64,000 nucleotides of DNA. It comes from Bos javanicus (taxonomy: Eukaryota > Chordata > Mammalia > Artiodactyla > Bovidae). Below the pieces are notes generated by a model. It did not search any database and was not told the origin of the DNA. It saw nothing but the letters and a program-made list of their open reading frames with translations. The translations under genes and the position numbers were made by a program. This document shows, piece by piece, positions 43,396 to 59,559 of the stretch. How positions within the stretch are numbered: position 1 is the first letter of the stretch; each line of letters starts with the position of its first letter. The DNA is taken from assembly GCF_032452875.1 (NCBI RefSeq), contig NC_083876.1, positions 26,882,001-26,946,000 on the forward strand. Reading direction: 5' to 3'.

Positions 43396-45238
43396 CAGGA
43401 AGGATTCTCAAGAAGGAAGAAAGGAAGGATTTTAATGATTGAATATTGATAAATGGCAAGATCTGAAGATTTTCAAAATATTGTTTCAAAGTATCTAATT
43501 TCAAAGACTGAACTGACATTGAATGAAATCTGTTTTCAGTAATACTATATTTCTTCCATCTGTAAGACTTGACATTAAATTTCTTGCTAAAGCACCATTT
43601 TGCTGGCTACATAGATCAGGAAAGCTCATTTGTAATCCAAAATCCATATTAAATGAATGACATATTATAATGCTGTTTAGCAACCATCCATCAACAGCGC
43701 TGACAACACCCAAGTTCCTTCACAGAGAACAATTTGTCGATCAAGAAGTTAATTTGTAGGGAAGCATGGTCAACTTTAACCAATAGATCCATTTTAAGGG
43801 CAACATGTCTTCTTTTACAAATTAGAACACCTCTAGATAAAAACAAACATCATTAATAGCATAGATTTTTATGTCATTTTGCCATGAAAGACTAAAAATC
43901 AAAGTAAGATAAATTATACTTAACAATATTAGAAAAATAACTTAAAATAAAAAAAGCATGGTTCTAAGAAGCATCTCATTAATTGCCTGGTATTACCTTG
44001 GAAAGGTTGGAGTTGGTTTTGAGGAAGGGTTTTAAATGTGGTGTAAATTTAAACAAAGGCACTGATCTAAGAACATTTATACCTGTCATGTTCTCTGATT
44101 TAATAAAGAGAGAAAACTTAAATTTGAAAATATGGAGCAAATTAAATATGTTTTGAGGAAATATGTAGTGCATACATTCAGGACTAATTCTTGTGAGAAG
44201 ATATTTAATATTTAAATGTACTAAATTAGCATTTCCCCCCTCCTTTTTTAAATATAAAAATATTTTGAATTATTCAAACCAGAAGATAAACAATAGTTCA
44301 AAAACAACTTATGTTCTTTACTGTAAAAGTTGTTGACTCAAGTGTGTTTACAATAATCTCACCGAGAAACCATTTTCCAAATCGCATTTAATCACACTTG
44401 GATAAACAGAAACCATTTTGTATGGCTTTGCATGTGTGCATGTGGCTAAATGGAAGTGGATATGGCATATGATTTGTCATTTAGCAGGGCCAATTTTAGT
44501 CAGAGTTGTGAATTTGCAACTTTTTTCTTTTAAAGTAGCATTATGTCTCTAACTAGGGGTCCCTGAAATCTCAGTTCCTCTACAGGTTCCTCCCTACATA
44601 AACACTTCAAATCACAAAAATGTTTGTTTGTTCCTATGCCCTTCTCTGCTACCTACAATCAGAATCTTCTCTTACACTCTACATTCATACTGCAGTATAA
44701 GCTATGCACAGACAGCCTCAGATACGTCATTCAGGGGTCTATATCTGAACTGAAAGCAAAGGCTTAACCTAGAGATTAACCTCTAGATAAAATGTAAGTC
44801 AGTCACAGGTTAGAGTTTTTGAGTCATCAGGTTCTTGATAAAGGTCTACCAGTCATATTCTGTGAAAAGAGGTGTTTACTCTGACCAGAAATTTCTCTGC
44901 TTCTTCACTTAGAAAATGTCTTTTTCTTAGAGAAGATGATGGTTATCAACCACATCTTCTCATGAACTGATACAAGCTAAAAGAATATATCATTACTCTG
45001 TATGAATGAGGAGTAACTTTTCCAATTTTCATCTTTTCTTCCTCAGTATTTTTTCTGGCTTGATTCTTCCTCTGCTATGTAGTAGAGTCTGTGCTGATAC
45101 TTTTTGGTTAGTTACCGTTACCTAAATGAAATGAAATCTTTAGATATGAGCAAAAGTAGATCTCAAAGTAGATCTCTACATAGTTTAGTTTATTAAAATG
45201 CTACTGCTTCACTAGTTCATGTTAATGAACTATTCATT
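43396..45238. other. Unassigned sequence
   Basis: 1.8 kb with no recognised mobile element or gene. Confidence 0.5.
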
Positions 45239-45239
45239 T

Positions 45240-45940
45240 AATTAATCCCTATAATTAATTCATTTGTTAACCTGTTTATGTAACAAATATATAAGGAGTT
45301 ACCTACAGGCACTATTCTCAGTGCTTAGAACATTCGGGTGTCACAGGAGTCAACAAATAAATGTAAGAAATAATGCCAGGGTATGATAGTGCTGGGCTTC
45401 CCAAGTGGCTCAGTGATAAAGAATCTGCCTGCAATGCAGGAGCCACAGGAGATGCGAGTTTAATCCCTGGGTCAGGAAGATCCCCGGAGGAGGGCACAGC
45501 AACCCACTTCAGTATTCTTGCCTGGAGAATCTCATGGACAGAGGAAACTGGTGGGCTACCGTCCATAGGGTCACAAAGAGTTGGACACGACCAAAGCAAC
45601 TTAGCATGCATGCATGCATGGCAAGTGCTATGACTCGAAGACAGGGAACTGTGTGAGAAATGGAGGAGTCATTTTAGGCAAAATAGTTTAAGATCTTTTG
45701 GAAGAAGTGGCCTTTAACTGGAGGCCTGTGAAGAGAAGGAGCTGTGGGCCATGAGAAAGTCTGAGGAACAAGGCTCTGGGCAGAGGAAATACAATGGAAT
45801 AAGGAACTGAGACAAAAATATTCCTGGAGGGTTGAGGAACAGGAGAAGGGAGCAGGCTGGAGAAGAGGCTGTAGGGTACACAGAAGCAGGAAGGACCCAG
45901 CAGAAGTCTTTTCAGAGGATGCCTTGCACGTCATTGTGTT
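45240..45940 (-). mobile_element. L2 LINE 3' region, split by a SINE
   Basis: Left part 'ttaattcatttgttaacctg' to 'aataaatgtaagaaataatg' (antisense terminus). Right part from about 45621, 'gcaagtgctatgactcgaag' to 'gcaggaaggacccagcagaa', continues upstream L2 sequence. The SINE lies between them. Confidence 0.65.
45394..45604 (+). mobile_element. Bov-tA SINE inserted in L2
   Basis: Sense copy, GGGCTTCCCAAGTGGCTCAG head to 'gaccaaagcaacttagcatg' tail followed by GCATGCATGCATGG. AGTGCT on both sides may be the target duplication. Confidence 0.92.
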
Positions 45941-46093
45941 AAATGCTTTCCTACAGAATATCTGTATTATTATAGCTTTAGAATTATTATTTCTCTGATT
46001 TTGAGAAGACGGTAAAATAAGCTACATATAAGTAATTCATAACATTAAAATATTCTCTTAGTGTTGGATATTTAGGTTGTTATCAGATATTTT

Positions 46094-46096
<3 letters not shown>

Positions 46097-46133
<37 letters not shown>

Positions 46134-46199
46134 TCTCTATATATATTTTCCCTGTATATGTATTTCCATATATATGTGTGTGTACATATATATATATAA
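46097..46199. repeat. (TA)n-rich microsatellite
   Basis: About 15 TA units, then imperfect TATA/TGTG text to 46199. Confidence 0.93.
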
Positions 46200-46640
46200 T
46201 GCATCTTTGCACATAACATTTTGTCCCAATTTCTAATTTGTATCTATGTCAGGACACTTTAAATTTGTTGTTTAATTACTAGTAACTTGTTTAAAAACAA
46301 ACATGACTTAAAATATCAGATGCAAAGAATGAACACAGAAAATTGATGCTAAAAAAGCGTATTCAGTAAGTAGTCAGTTCTCTGAGTCTCATTTGCTTAA
46401 TTGGTGCAAAAGAGCACAGTGTTAAATCAGTAACCGTTACAGGCAGATGGGTGTTGGCTTACAGCACTGCTGTTAAACCTTAACTAGCAGGCATCTATGA
46501 GTTCTGTAGGTCATCAGTAACCCTTTTCACCCATGCTGATGGCTCAGCATATCTGTTTCACTATTATTAGAAAATCAATGGTAAGTCCATTTTCCTGGGT
46601 CACTCCATTCATATACATTTTCCCCTTTTTTCTAAAAACT
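46200..46640. other. Unassigned sequence
   Basis: No gene or repeat family recognised. Confidence 0.5.
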
Positions 46641-47990
46641 TGACTCCTTACCCCTTTACTAATCAAATTGATGATTCATGCCTCTTATTTTACTGAAGCA
46701 TACTGAAGCAATTAAAAGAGAATTTATTGTCTCACCCCAAATCTACCCGATTGCCTACATGTATACCTGTCAGCTAACATTTTCGCCTTGCTGTGGATGC
46801 ATTGTCCCTGTTCTGTGTAAGGTCAAACCCTTCACTTCAGCACTGGATCGCGTCTTCTCTCAGCTGCTGAAGAACTTAGGATAGTTCTTACACCAATGAC
46901 TTTCTCCCTATCAGTAGACTGTTTCCATTGGCATACAAATATGCTTCAACATCTGTACTCACCAAAACATATAGACACAAACAAACCCCTAGCCTACCCT
47001 GCTTCTTTGGCTGTAGCTCTATTTCTCTGCTTCTCATAGCAACAGTCCTTGAAGTAGTTGCTTTACTGTCTTTGATTCCTCCCTTCACATCCTTTAATAA
47101 AGCTTTCTTTACTATTTGTCCACCAAAATCACTGTATGCAAAGTCAAGAGTAGCTTCCATTTTTCCATATTTCTTATTCAGTTTTCAATCCTCATTCTTA
47201 TCACAATTTGTCTTCCCTCCATCTTGTTTTTTTTTTAACCTAACCTCTAGGACACAAAAGTCTCCTGACTTCTTACTTCACAGTCCATTTCCCCTTGGTC
47301 TCTTTTTCTGGATCCTTCTCTGCTGGAGCTATGAAGTTTAAAGCCCTGAAGTACACTCTTTAAGTGTTTAGCTCTCTTCTTTTCTCTATGTCTTTTTTAA
47401 GAGATTTCATTCTTTCATGTGCCTTAAACATTCATTTATATACTGATGACTCAAATTTATGTCTATGATTCAGTACGTCTTTTGAGTACAAGACTCACAT
47501 CTGACTGTTTACTTAGGACATCTAATGGCAAGTTCTGATATAATGTGGACAGAATAGAGTAACTGGTTCTGCAAATATTCTTCCTCCTTTCCTATCTGTC
47601 CTCTGTCTGCTCCCAGTTCAATAAATGGAAATACCAAAATTTCCAAATGGCTCAGACTACAAGCCTGAAAGCCAATCCTGACCATTCTCTTCCTACACCC
47701 CACAAAGAAGCTTTAGCAAATCCTGTTATCTTAACCTCATATCATATCAAGAACAGAACTAGATCTCATCTTAAATGGCATCCACACACACATGTCCATT
47801 ACCACCACTGCTATCTCGCCGATCCAATCCAGAAGCATCTACAACTTACGTGTGAAAGGATCCAAACTGATTTCCATTTTGCCACTCTTGTCCCCCTGCA
47901 GACTACTTTTGCAACAGCCATGGTGATATTTCATACATAGAAATTAGATCATATAATTCTTAGCTTATTCGAAGTCTCCTTGTGCTTAAA
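46640..47990 (+). mobile_element. Probable long L2 remnant (3' half)
   Basis: C/T-rich sense text with L2 landmarks in order: 'ctggatccttctctgctgg', 'tatactgatgactcaaattt', 'aggacatctaatggcaag', 'ttaccaccactgctatctc'. Diverged; the section before about 47040 is doubtful. Open frames here (46928-47341 and 47647-47940) are chance readings of it. Confidence 0.5.
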
Positions 47991-48009
47991 ATAATGTCCC
48001 AACCTCATA

Positions 48010-51000
48010 CATTTACAGAAAGTGGAGAAAAATGAGTTATTTTATATTTATACTGTTTCAAGTTCAAATAGAAAAATCAACCCGTGACCCTCAAATATTT
48101 TAATAAACATCTATAATTTAATTTTAAGGGGAGTATATTAATAAGATACAGAAATTAAAATAAAGGCTGGATAAAAATAGAATAATGGTAAAGAATAATA
48201 TTTGCCAGTGATTTAGATGTGTGTAATTTTGAAACACAAATTGAGGTTTTACTCTGAAAATACAGAAAAAAATAATGCAAAGTCACAACATATGAGGATT
48301 TGTTTTTATTCACATGAGCATATTTTTAAAATATTTTCTAAAACATGTAAGTGTTTTCCTCATTTCAGCTTGAAGTAAACTTGAGTTTCCTCTCTTTTAA
48401 GCAGTTTAGCAATTAAGAAAAACAAAAAATCATTAAAAATCCTGAGGACAGCAATTCTAGTGAGTCTGAAAGACTGGTTTTTGTCTTTCTTGGAAGGGCA
48501 ACTCTCTAGTGAGTGGACAGCTGCAGGAAAAATAAACACAGATTCAACAGACCCTGGAGATTTGAGAGGTGAGAGATGTCACAGACTGCCTGCCTGCATA
48601 TGCTACTCCAAGTCTTGTCTTTTCATGTTGTTTTGCTTCCAACACATTCTAGGAGAGCATAGCTTGAAATTTATTCTGAAACATGGTCAAATAAAAATTC
48701 AGATTACAAAATACTCTGTGAAGATATGAAATACTGAAGCTAAATTTCTTTCATTAATAATACTTTATATAATCATTTACATTACTTTGTCAGCACCAAC
48801 AAATTTCAATATCTCCTTTGTTAAAAATGCAGTTATCTTCTTCCCCTCCTTTTTCAATCTTCATATGTCTTCAGATTTAGTAATTCCATAGTTATCAGGG
48901 AAAATACTAGAGTCTGTGCTTCATTTTTATTTTCACTTGACTAACTGATAATGTTTTCCAATCATGACACTTTTGCCCCTGTAGACAGATTTGATCTTAC
49001 GCAATACTCAAAAGGATGGGATCGCTTAGAAAATAAAATGCTTACAACCAGGAAAGAGATCTAAACTCAGAAAGTTTTATAACTCTGATATATCACATTT
49101 ATGACATGTTTACTTTTTTTCCTTTCTCACTTTTCTAAAAGAAACCTATAATACTGTTACAACTTGCATTCTTAGTAAATGATGGAATTAGTCATAGACC
49201 GAGGGCCCATCTTTCCAAGGTTAGAAGACTGCAGTGAAATGCTCTCATCATTATTTCATAAGCCATTAATTCCTTATGGTTTTTACAGTATTCATTCCCA
49301 TTCATTAGATAATATTCTGCTATCTTTGCTTTCAAAACTGCGCTTCTGGCTTTACATTTTCTGAAGAATAACTTAGGAGGAAAAAAAGACCCAGCGGTCC
49401 TAATTATTTGGCTATTTGGTAATAATAAACTCAGCTTTTTTTCTATTGAGAAGAAGGAAACAGGAAGCAAGAGGACAAGAAGAATTGGACTCATTACGCC
49501 TCACACTATGACGCCACAGTTAACATACAATACAAATGCTTTAAAAAGTGAGTAGAAGGGGGTCTGGATATACAAAATGCTTAATGGATTAATTTCAGTG
49601 CTCATAAAATCCAGTGCAAAAGTTTGAGTCCATCCAAGCTGCAGGCTGCCTGATGAATCTGTTGTACTGAGCCCACCCCCAGGAGGGCCGCAGCCCCTTG
49701 GAGTGCCTGGCTAGCTGCAGCTCTCTTCAAGAGCAATTGCAGAGTGTGCCAAATTGTGAGATATTGGTTCCCCTCTTGGGACTAAATGAGAGCACCAAAC
49801 TCATTCTCACTTGTGATTCATCAAATAAAAGATTTGAGGACCTGTCACTAGAGGTTTTTCTGGCAGAGTGGAAAAGGGACAGAGTGTCTCTACAGTATCA
49901 GCAAGTTTTTTGCACTATGAAATACATGACATTTTTTGAAATACCTCTTAATTTCAATTTTATATATTACACTACCTATGAGTGTGAAAACCCTAGAGTC
50001 CTCCAATTACCATTAGATGCATTCTCTAGCAGGTTACGCGTGCTAATGAAGGGAAAAAATCTAATTATAATTCTATAAATGGCTGTTTATTAGTGAGTCA
50101 TCCTCCTCTTTTTACCCTTCTAAGCTGTTTTTCTGGATGCATCAGGCTGTATACACATTTTGCTTTTTTAAGTGTGGAAAACAAATCTATAAAGAGGCAG
50201 AGGGGGGAGTGACACTTTGAGTGCTATGTTGGAATGAAAAGCAACTCCAATGTTTCAAATTTTTTTCATGCAGTTCTCAAACAGTACAAAGATTTATTAG
50301 TCTTCCTTTCTTCATACTATTTTTTACATTTAATAACAGTGTTTACCAAACATTGCTTGCTGGTTACCTGTAGTGAACTGAACTACTAGCCAAAACTTCA
50401 AATGCCTTTTCCATGTAAATTGTAACTACAGGACAGAACAGAGGAGATTTGTTACCATATGAAAGGCATGGAAAATAGTCACTTATTGCTCTTTCTGGCC
50501 AAATAACCTTGGATGCTAGAAGCAGAAAAAATTGATTTATTTCACTATTTAATATCCTTTGAGTTGTGTTTTTATATAATTTCCCACAGTTCATCAAAGC
50601 ATCCATGGTCCCTGAGTGAATTCACAGACAAAGAGATTGACATTCTGCCCTCCAAAGCTAATTTGGCAACCGTCAATCCCAATTTAGTTGCCAAATGTGT
50701 TCCAAGGGTTATGTTAGGATGATGGTTTACAGTGAATCAGGGGACTTTGATAAGGTTATCACAGACTGAGAACACATGAGGGGCTGGTGTACACCATGCT
50801 GAACTGCACATAATTCTCAAATCAATTCAGGATCTAAGAGCGCACTTAATATGAGGTCATTCTAATCTAGACAAGTTATTCCAGGGTTTAAAAAAATACA
50901 GTTTTTTTTTTTAACTTTAAATATTTCTAAATGTAAAGCCTTAGAACTCTTAATAGAAGCATGTTCTTTTATTTTTTACATGGCTCTGTGAATAATCTAT

Positions 51001-54000
51001 AAAAAGCAGAGTTGCTTTAATTTGGCATAGAATAAAAGTTGATGTTCTAGAATGATCTCTGATTAGGCTTTGAGACAAACAGAATGGCACTTGCTTAGAC
51101 CACGTTTGTATCTGCTTTCTTTTATTTCCAGCAGGATACTATCTTGAAATATTAATGTCTGTGCTTTTATTTTTCATACCTAACATTTGGAAACTTCACC
51201 TAGTGAATCAGGGATATCCTTCTTGCTTCGAAGAGAAATGACGTCAATGTAAGGAAGTACAAATGAGAACAGTTAACTTCCTGGAGCCATCAAAACCATA
51301 TAGCCATCCAGTTCTTGCAGAGAAATAGAAAGCAACTCAGATATTAGAAAAAATGGTAGAATTGTGAAATGGTTTACATTGTTTTAACCATAAGAGTAAA
51401 GAAGGTAGAAATCTAAGTGGGAATTCTCAGATATTTTTGTAGCTCTCAGTGAGAGCCTCATGGAGCATATAAGATTTTCAATACCCTGTGAATAAGGCTC
51501 CTCATCTTCTAGAAATTCAATTATAATTTTAAAATAAATATGCAAATAAAGTAGTATTAGATATAGGGCCTTTCATGGTCTAGTCATCTCACCCATGGAC
51601 AAAGATACGGGGAGGTTCTGGAAAGAATTTTGCCATACAAATGAATATATATGGTTTGGGTATTAAAAATGAAGTTAAGTATAAATTCTCACCAGAGCTC
51701 TTGGTAATCCAGTTTTTTGCTTCACTTGATACCTTGGGTAGAGTCCGTGTTAAGTAATAAATCTTCATATGCACACACATGACAATCTACACTGGGATCC
51801 CTGCTTAAAAGGAAGTCAGAAACTAGGGAACTTCTCTGTGCTCTGCTTAAAGGTAATCTAATCCGTAAATGCAAAGCATGTTCCATGAACAAATAAGAAC
51901 ATCATCGCATAGGAATTTGTTATTGAATGTTTGCTACTAATGGATTATCTTAGTTCTTATTGCCTGAAAAGAAGAAAATTGTTTTTTCAGAAAAGAAGAA
52001 AATTGATCATGTGCTTGAGGTCCTCTCCTTTAAAGCTTTGCTGATTTATTCACAGTCCAGAAACAGCCTTCTATAGGTTTGAAGCCTGAACTCAGCACTT
52101 CTCCCCCAACCAGAATTAGCAAATGCTCCCAGAGAATATAGCATCTTCTAAAGGTCAATTCATCTTTTTGGGGTCAGTTACCAATACAAAGTATCATTCC
52201 ATCAGAACCCCTCTACTGTTTTTGATTTGTTATTGTCCAAAGTTTACAATATACACACACACACGCATAAAAAGACTATATGAAGAATAAAAACATGCAC
52301 TTCTTGCTTCATCTCATGGTCAATCTAGAAAGATTGCTATAGCCCTCCCAACACAAAACAATTCATTTCCTCTTTTATTCATATTTTGGAAAACAATTTG
52401 CTTTGCTTTTCTTCTCTGAGTAAGAAGTGAATTAAGGAAATCGGATTCTTTGGGGATGATGATAAATCCTTTGGGACATGTTGAATTTAAGGTGACAATG
52501 GAATTGACATGACACAAGCAGAAAGTTGGAGATGCGGGACCTTAACTTAGCAACAAGGTCAGGACTGAAGATATAGATCTGTTAGACATATGTGTAGAGA
52601 TGATACTTTAAATTATGACAGTAAATTGCATTTTCAAGTGAAAGAAAGTAAACAGAAAAGTAGAAAGACCCAAAGACCTTACTCCTTACTTTAGGGCCTT
52701 AAAAGGAAGTGGAACGGATAAGCAAACAAAAGAGAATTGTAGAACTAGGAAAATAAGCAGTTTAATTCAATGAATTACAATAGGGAACAGGAGAACAGAG
52801 GCAGCTAGTTCATTTCTATTTGGGGGAAAATTATACTATATGCAATTCTTGATAACATGTAGGACATTTATCCTACATCCGAAAGCAAAATCTATTTTGA
52901 TGATTTGGGAAATAATTTTTTATATTTCATTTTCATTTAAGATTTCTTAGACTGTATGCATTTTAAGAAAAGCAAGATAAAAATATGAATCCAATTAACT
53001 GTTGTCTTGATATTTATTAAACTTAGTCTTAATTATCAGACATGTTTTATTAGTAATTGAACAGGTATTTTTACTTCTTGAATATCATTAATTCAAATTA
53101 AAAAATAATTATGAGACTCTCCATACCACCTTTTCCCATATTAAATCATAAAAGCAAATCTTGATACAAGCATTGATTTCATTCAGCAGAAAATATCCAA
53201 ATATCAGATACCTCTTTAAATGAATAATTCATTTTTTAATAAAAGGAATAAACCTGGGATTGATGCAATAGCACTTCATTTCACACAGCACTTGGAACTG
53301 GTTTTTAGGATTTGTTCCCTATTGCCTACAGTATATGACAGGTTTTATTCTCTTTCCATAGCTTTTGTTTGCAGGAGTGCAATTTTATTCTTCAAAGCTT
53401 AAATAGGCCATATTTTTACATAGCTTTTTTATATACCAACTTTTTAAATGAAAATTTATACCTAGATAGCAAAAGCAACTATCAAAATTACTAAAACATT
53501 ACAGCTTTCTAGACACTGCTAATTAAAAGCATTCATTAAGTATAATTTATTGCTTTGGTCATGTCTAACAAGATAAGTTTCTGGTAATATAATGAAACAT
53601 GAGATATATACCTGCCTCCATATTATCAAAGGGCTAAATACAAACAAATTGGACTGTTCTAAGTGTAAAATAATCCTTTGGTTACATTTCATGATCTGTA
53701 AGTAAATTATTTTATTTCTAAAGATAAAGGGTTTATCTTTCACTGATGGTGCCCATAAACGACCAGAGTAGAAACTGAGATCTCAAGATAGTCACATAAA
53801 TAAAAGTGTTAAGATATAATTTCATCCTAAGAGTAATTTATAATTGTGACACATCCGATAGAATACAGTTTTCTTTGCAGACATCAGAAGAGCACTAATC
53901 TTGTTTTCCTGAGTATAACTATTTGAAAATCATTTCATAAATTTCATTTTCCCAGGTGATGAAGCTAGTAAGTGAATTACATATTATGTGTTTTCCTTCT

Positions 54001-54333
54001 AACAAGGCACTTTGAAGTTAGCTATAGAATAGCAGATCTCTTCTCTTTTCAAAATAACTCAATTTGGTTAACAACTGGAATTAGTTCTATTTCTATTTCA
54101 CATGTGAGCAAGAAAATCAGAACTGACCAAAATAATACCGTGAAACAATCAGACTAAGTTACCTGAGGAATTCACCAACTATTAGTCTAACAGTTCAGGT
54201 CACATTTAATGCTCAAAGGCAGTTGCCTACAAAGTTAGCAAACATTTTGGGTTAAAAATTAATGCCATCTCTGTATCATTAATAGAGCATCTATTAAAAT
54301 ATCATCCTAGGAAGTAACTAACTGTATGGTGTT
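48010..54333. other. 6.3-kb stretch without recognisable mobile elements
   Basis: No ruminant SINE, BovB, L1, L2 or DNA transposon was recognised, apart from a (CA)n run at about 52253-52266 and a 16-bp direct repeat at 51966/51990. The block at 49620-50210 includes a 126-codon open frame (49698-50078) with no known domain and TAATTA-type motifs (near 50060). No splice-framed exon is convincing. It may hold conserved noncoding sequence. Confidence 0.5.
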
Positions 54334-54344
54334 TCAGAATATTT

Positions 54345-54556
54345 GGTGGTGGTTTACTCTCTAAGTTGTGTCTGACTCTTTGTGACCCCATGGACTGTAG
54401 CCTGCCAGGCTCATCTGTCCATGGGACTTTCCCAGGCAAGAGTAATGGAGGGGGTTGCCATTTCCTTTTCCAAGGGATCTTCTAGACCCAGGGATCAGAC
54501 CTAGGTCTCCTGCATTGCAGGCAAATGCTTTATCATCTGAGCCACCAGGGAAGCCC
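54345..54556 (-). mobile_element. Bov-tA SINE with 11-bp target duplication
   Basis: Complete antisense copy. TCAGAATATTT at 54334-54344 and 54557-54567. Confidence 0.95.
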
Positions 54557-54567
54557 TCAGAATATTT

Positions 54568-55825
54568 AGTCACAACACTAATACCTAAACCATTAATATA
54601 AATAATGTGGAAATAGTTATTATACAATGTAAATGTTTGGAAATGGTTTTTATGTAAGCCATATGTTTATTTGTTCCTACAATATTAAGTGCTGATTTAG
54701 ATGACATTCACAATGTTTTATTAATATCATTGAGATAAAATTTTTAAAAAGAAATTTCTCTGATTAGTTTTATTTTTGCTTAAATCTCATGGGGATAATA
54801 ATGAAAATATATTAATTGATATTGTAATAATGATGTTGGATTTACACAGAATTTTTGATGGGAAAATATTGTCTATACAATTATGGATAGAAATAAAACT
54901 GAAGATCAACCCAGTCAGCCGTGTGTATCATATTATTATAATTAAGCCATTTCATTCCTGAAGGTATTCATTAATGACACTAAAAACTGTTTCTCTCATA
55001 AGTACATGGCAGATAGTTTAGCAGAAAAAGTAGAAAAGACACTGGAATAAGAAAACACAAAATTCTAAACTCTAATGGGTAACTCGAGTTTGCCTTAATA
55101 TTGTACTACTTGGCATTATTTCTTGCCAATATTCATTATGGAGAAATAACTCCTTTACAAAGTGCTTTATGGAAATAAACACACTCTCGCACATACATAA
55201 AGACTACAGAATGTCCTCCCTGATTTTATTTCTCATATTTGTCCTTCAGCCTCAAACAAACTGACCCATTCATATGGTCAAACAATTTTTGGGAGGAGGT
55301 GAGGGAATAAAGTGGTTTATATTCTGTAACCTAAGTATTACCAGCAGTTTCAGGAGCCCCATTTTTGAGCTTTCATATATCTGTACATTTTTCAATCACC
55401 ATTGCTTCCTTCTGGCACTCTATTACTTGAAGAATGTGAGGCAGTTGCAGAAGCTAAAGAATTAAATGGCATAAATACACCTTTCTCAAACCCTTTGAGC
55501 AGGAAAAGGGAGGAAAAACTCAGTACAGATAACAATATAACTGTGCCCTTTATAGTTTTCCTTTAGATTATTTCTTAAAAGGAAATTATTAAATTTTCAT
55601 GTGCTCTGCAGAGTCTAGCCTTGGTTTATAAGATGAAAAGAAAAAGAAATATTATTAACTGCTTCACTGCCAAGGGACAGCCGATACCTGCCTGTGTGCA
55701 TTAGCAGAATTCTTAGTAGCTTGCGTTTCAACTCTTTCGAACGCTAACGTTTTAGGATTTGGTCTCACTGCAATTCCAATGCCCATGTCCAAGGTCATGA
55801 GATCACAAGCTTTATCCAGTGCCTA
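54568..55825. other. Unassigned sequence
   Basis: No gene or repeat family recognised. Confidence 0.5.
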
Positions 55826-55839
55826 CAGTCATCATGTGG

Positions 55840-56112
55840 CTGCTGCTGCTGCTAAGTCGCTTCAGTCATGTCCAACTCTGTGTGACCCCATAGGTGGCAG
55901 CCCACCAGGCTCCCCCGTCCCTGGGATTCTCCAGGCAAGAACACTGGAGCGGGTTGCCATTTCCCTCTCCAATGCATGAAAGTGAAAAGTCAAAGTGAAG
56001 CCGCTCAGTCATGTCTGACTCTTAGCGACCCCATGGACTGCAGCCCACCAGGCTCCTCCATCCATGGGATTTTCCAGGCAAGAGTACTGGAGTGGGGTGC
56101 CATTGCCTTCTC
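55840..56112 (-). mobile_element. BOV-A2 SINE with 14-bp target duplication
   Basis: Antisense two-monomer copy with a CTG run (55838-55851) from its tail. CAGTCATCATGTGG at 55826-55839 and 56113-56126. Confidence 0.96.
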
Positions 56113-56126
56113 CAGTCATCATGTGG

Positions 56127-58500
<2,374 letters not shown>

Positions 58501-58504
58501 TTCA

Positions 58505-58700
58505 GTTAGCTAAAATGTATTAAGCCCCTTGTTAGCAACGTGCTAGAAAGACACTGAGGATAAAAGACTAATGATACATTCTTCCTGAGTTCAAGGCAAG
58601 TAAAGGAGGTAGATCAGAAAACAGATGCTTCTTATACAAGAATCATAAAAAGATGTATAGTCTGAGCTTAAGGAAGAAAGATAGCAAAAGTGTATAAAGT
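58505..58700 (-). mobile_element. Possible L2 3' region remnant
   Basis: 'aatgtattaagccccttgtt' to 'ttcctgagttcaaggcaagt' weakly follows antisense L2. Confidence 0.42.
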
Positions 58701-59559
58701 ATTCTGAGAAGAGGTAGTCCTACGAAGTTTAACAGAAGAGTTGAAACACCTTCGTTAGAGGTGAACCAAGCTAACCTATGGAATTTACCAAATAACTGAA
58801 TCAGGGTTTGGAAGGACTATCATGGGAGGGTACTATAAACACAGAGAGCAGCAAGTGTGATTAAAACAACAAAAAAAGATGAAACAAGAGGCTTCTACAT
58901 CATTTCTCTGCTAAATAAATACCAATGACTCCCATTATTTATATGGTAAGTTCCAAAATCTTTATTTTACTGTTCAAGGACCTCCATGAATATTGGAGCA
59001 TGTTATCTTTCAGACACGTTTCAGTTCATCCTTCAAGCCATTATGACTTACAGATGTATTGGATTGCTTCTCTTCCATGTATGTGGAAAGTTATTTCTTA
59101 CCTCTGTGCCATTTTGTATGTTATTCTTTATCCTTTAGTAATTTTTCTTTTTCTTAAGTACTCCTCTTACCACCTATCAATACTCTATTTTTCTTCAGAG
59201 GTCAATATAAATATCATCTCTCGAGTGATACCCAGATGGAAATGGTGTATCCCTGCTTTGTGATCCAGTAAGATCCAGCTACCCAAGACGGGCGGGTCAT
59301 GGTAGAGAGGTCTGATAGAATGTGGTCCACTGGAGAAGGGAATGGCAAACCACTTCAGTATTCTTGCCTTGAGAACCCCATGAACAGTATGAAAAGGCAA
59401 AATGATAGGACACTGAAAGAGGAACTCCCCAGGTTAGTAGGTGCCCAATATGCTATTGGAGATCAGTGGAGAAGTAACTCCAGAAAGAATGAAGGGATGG
59501 AGCCAAAGCAAAAATAATACCCAGTTGTAAATGTGACTGATGATAGAAGCAAGGTCTGA

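Noticed and set aside
45605..45620. GCATGCATGCATGG repeat as a binding-site array
   Set aside because: Directly abuts a Bov-tA tail and reads as a tail-derived microsatellite.
46928..47341. 137-codon plus-strand frame
   Set aside because: C/T-rich L2-like sequence; hydrophobic content results from base composition.
49698..50078. 126-codon open frame as an exon or gene
   Set aside because: No known domain, low-complexity end and no splice context. Kept only as part of a possible conserved noncoding block.
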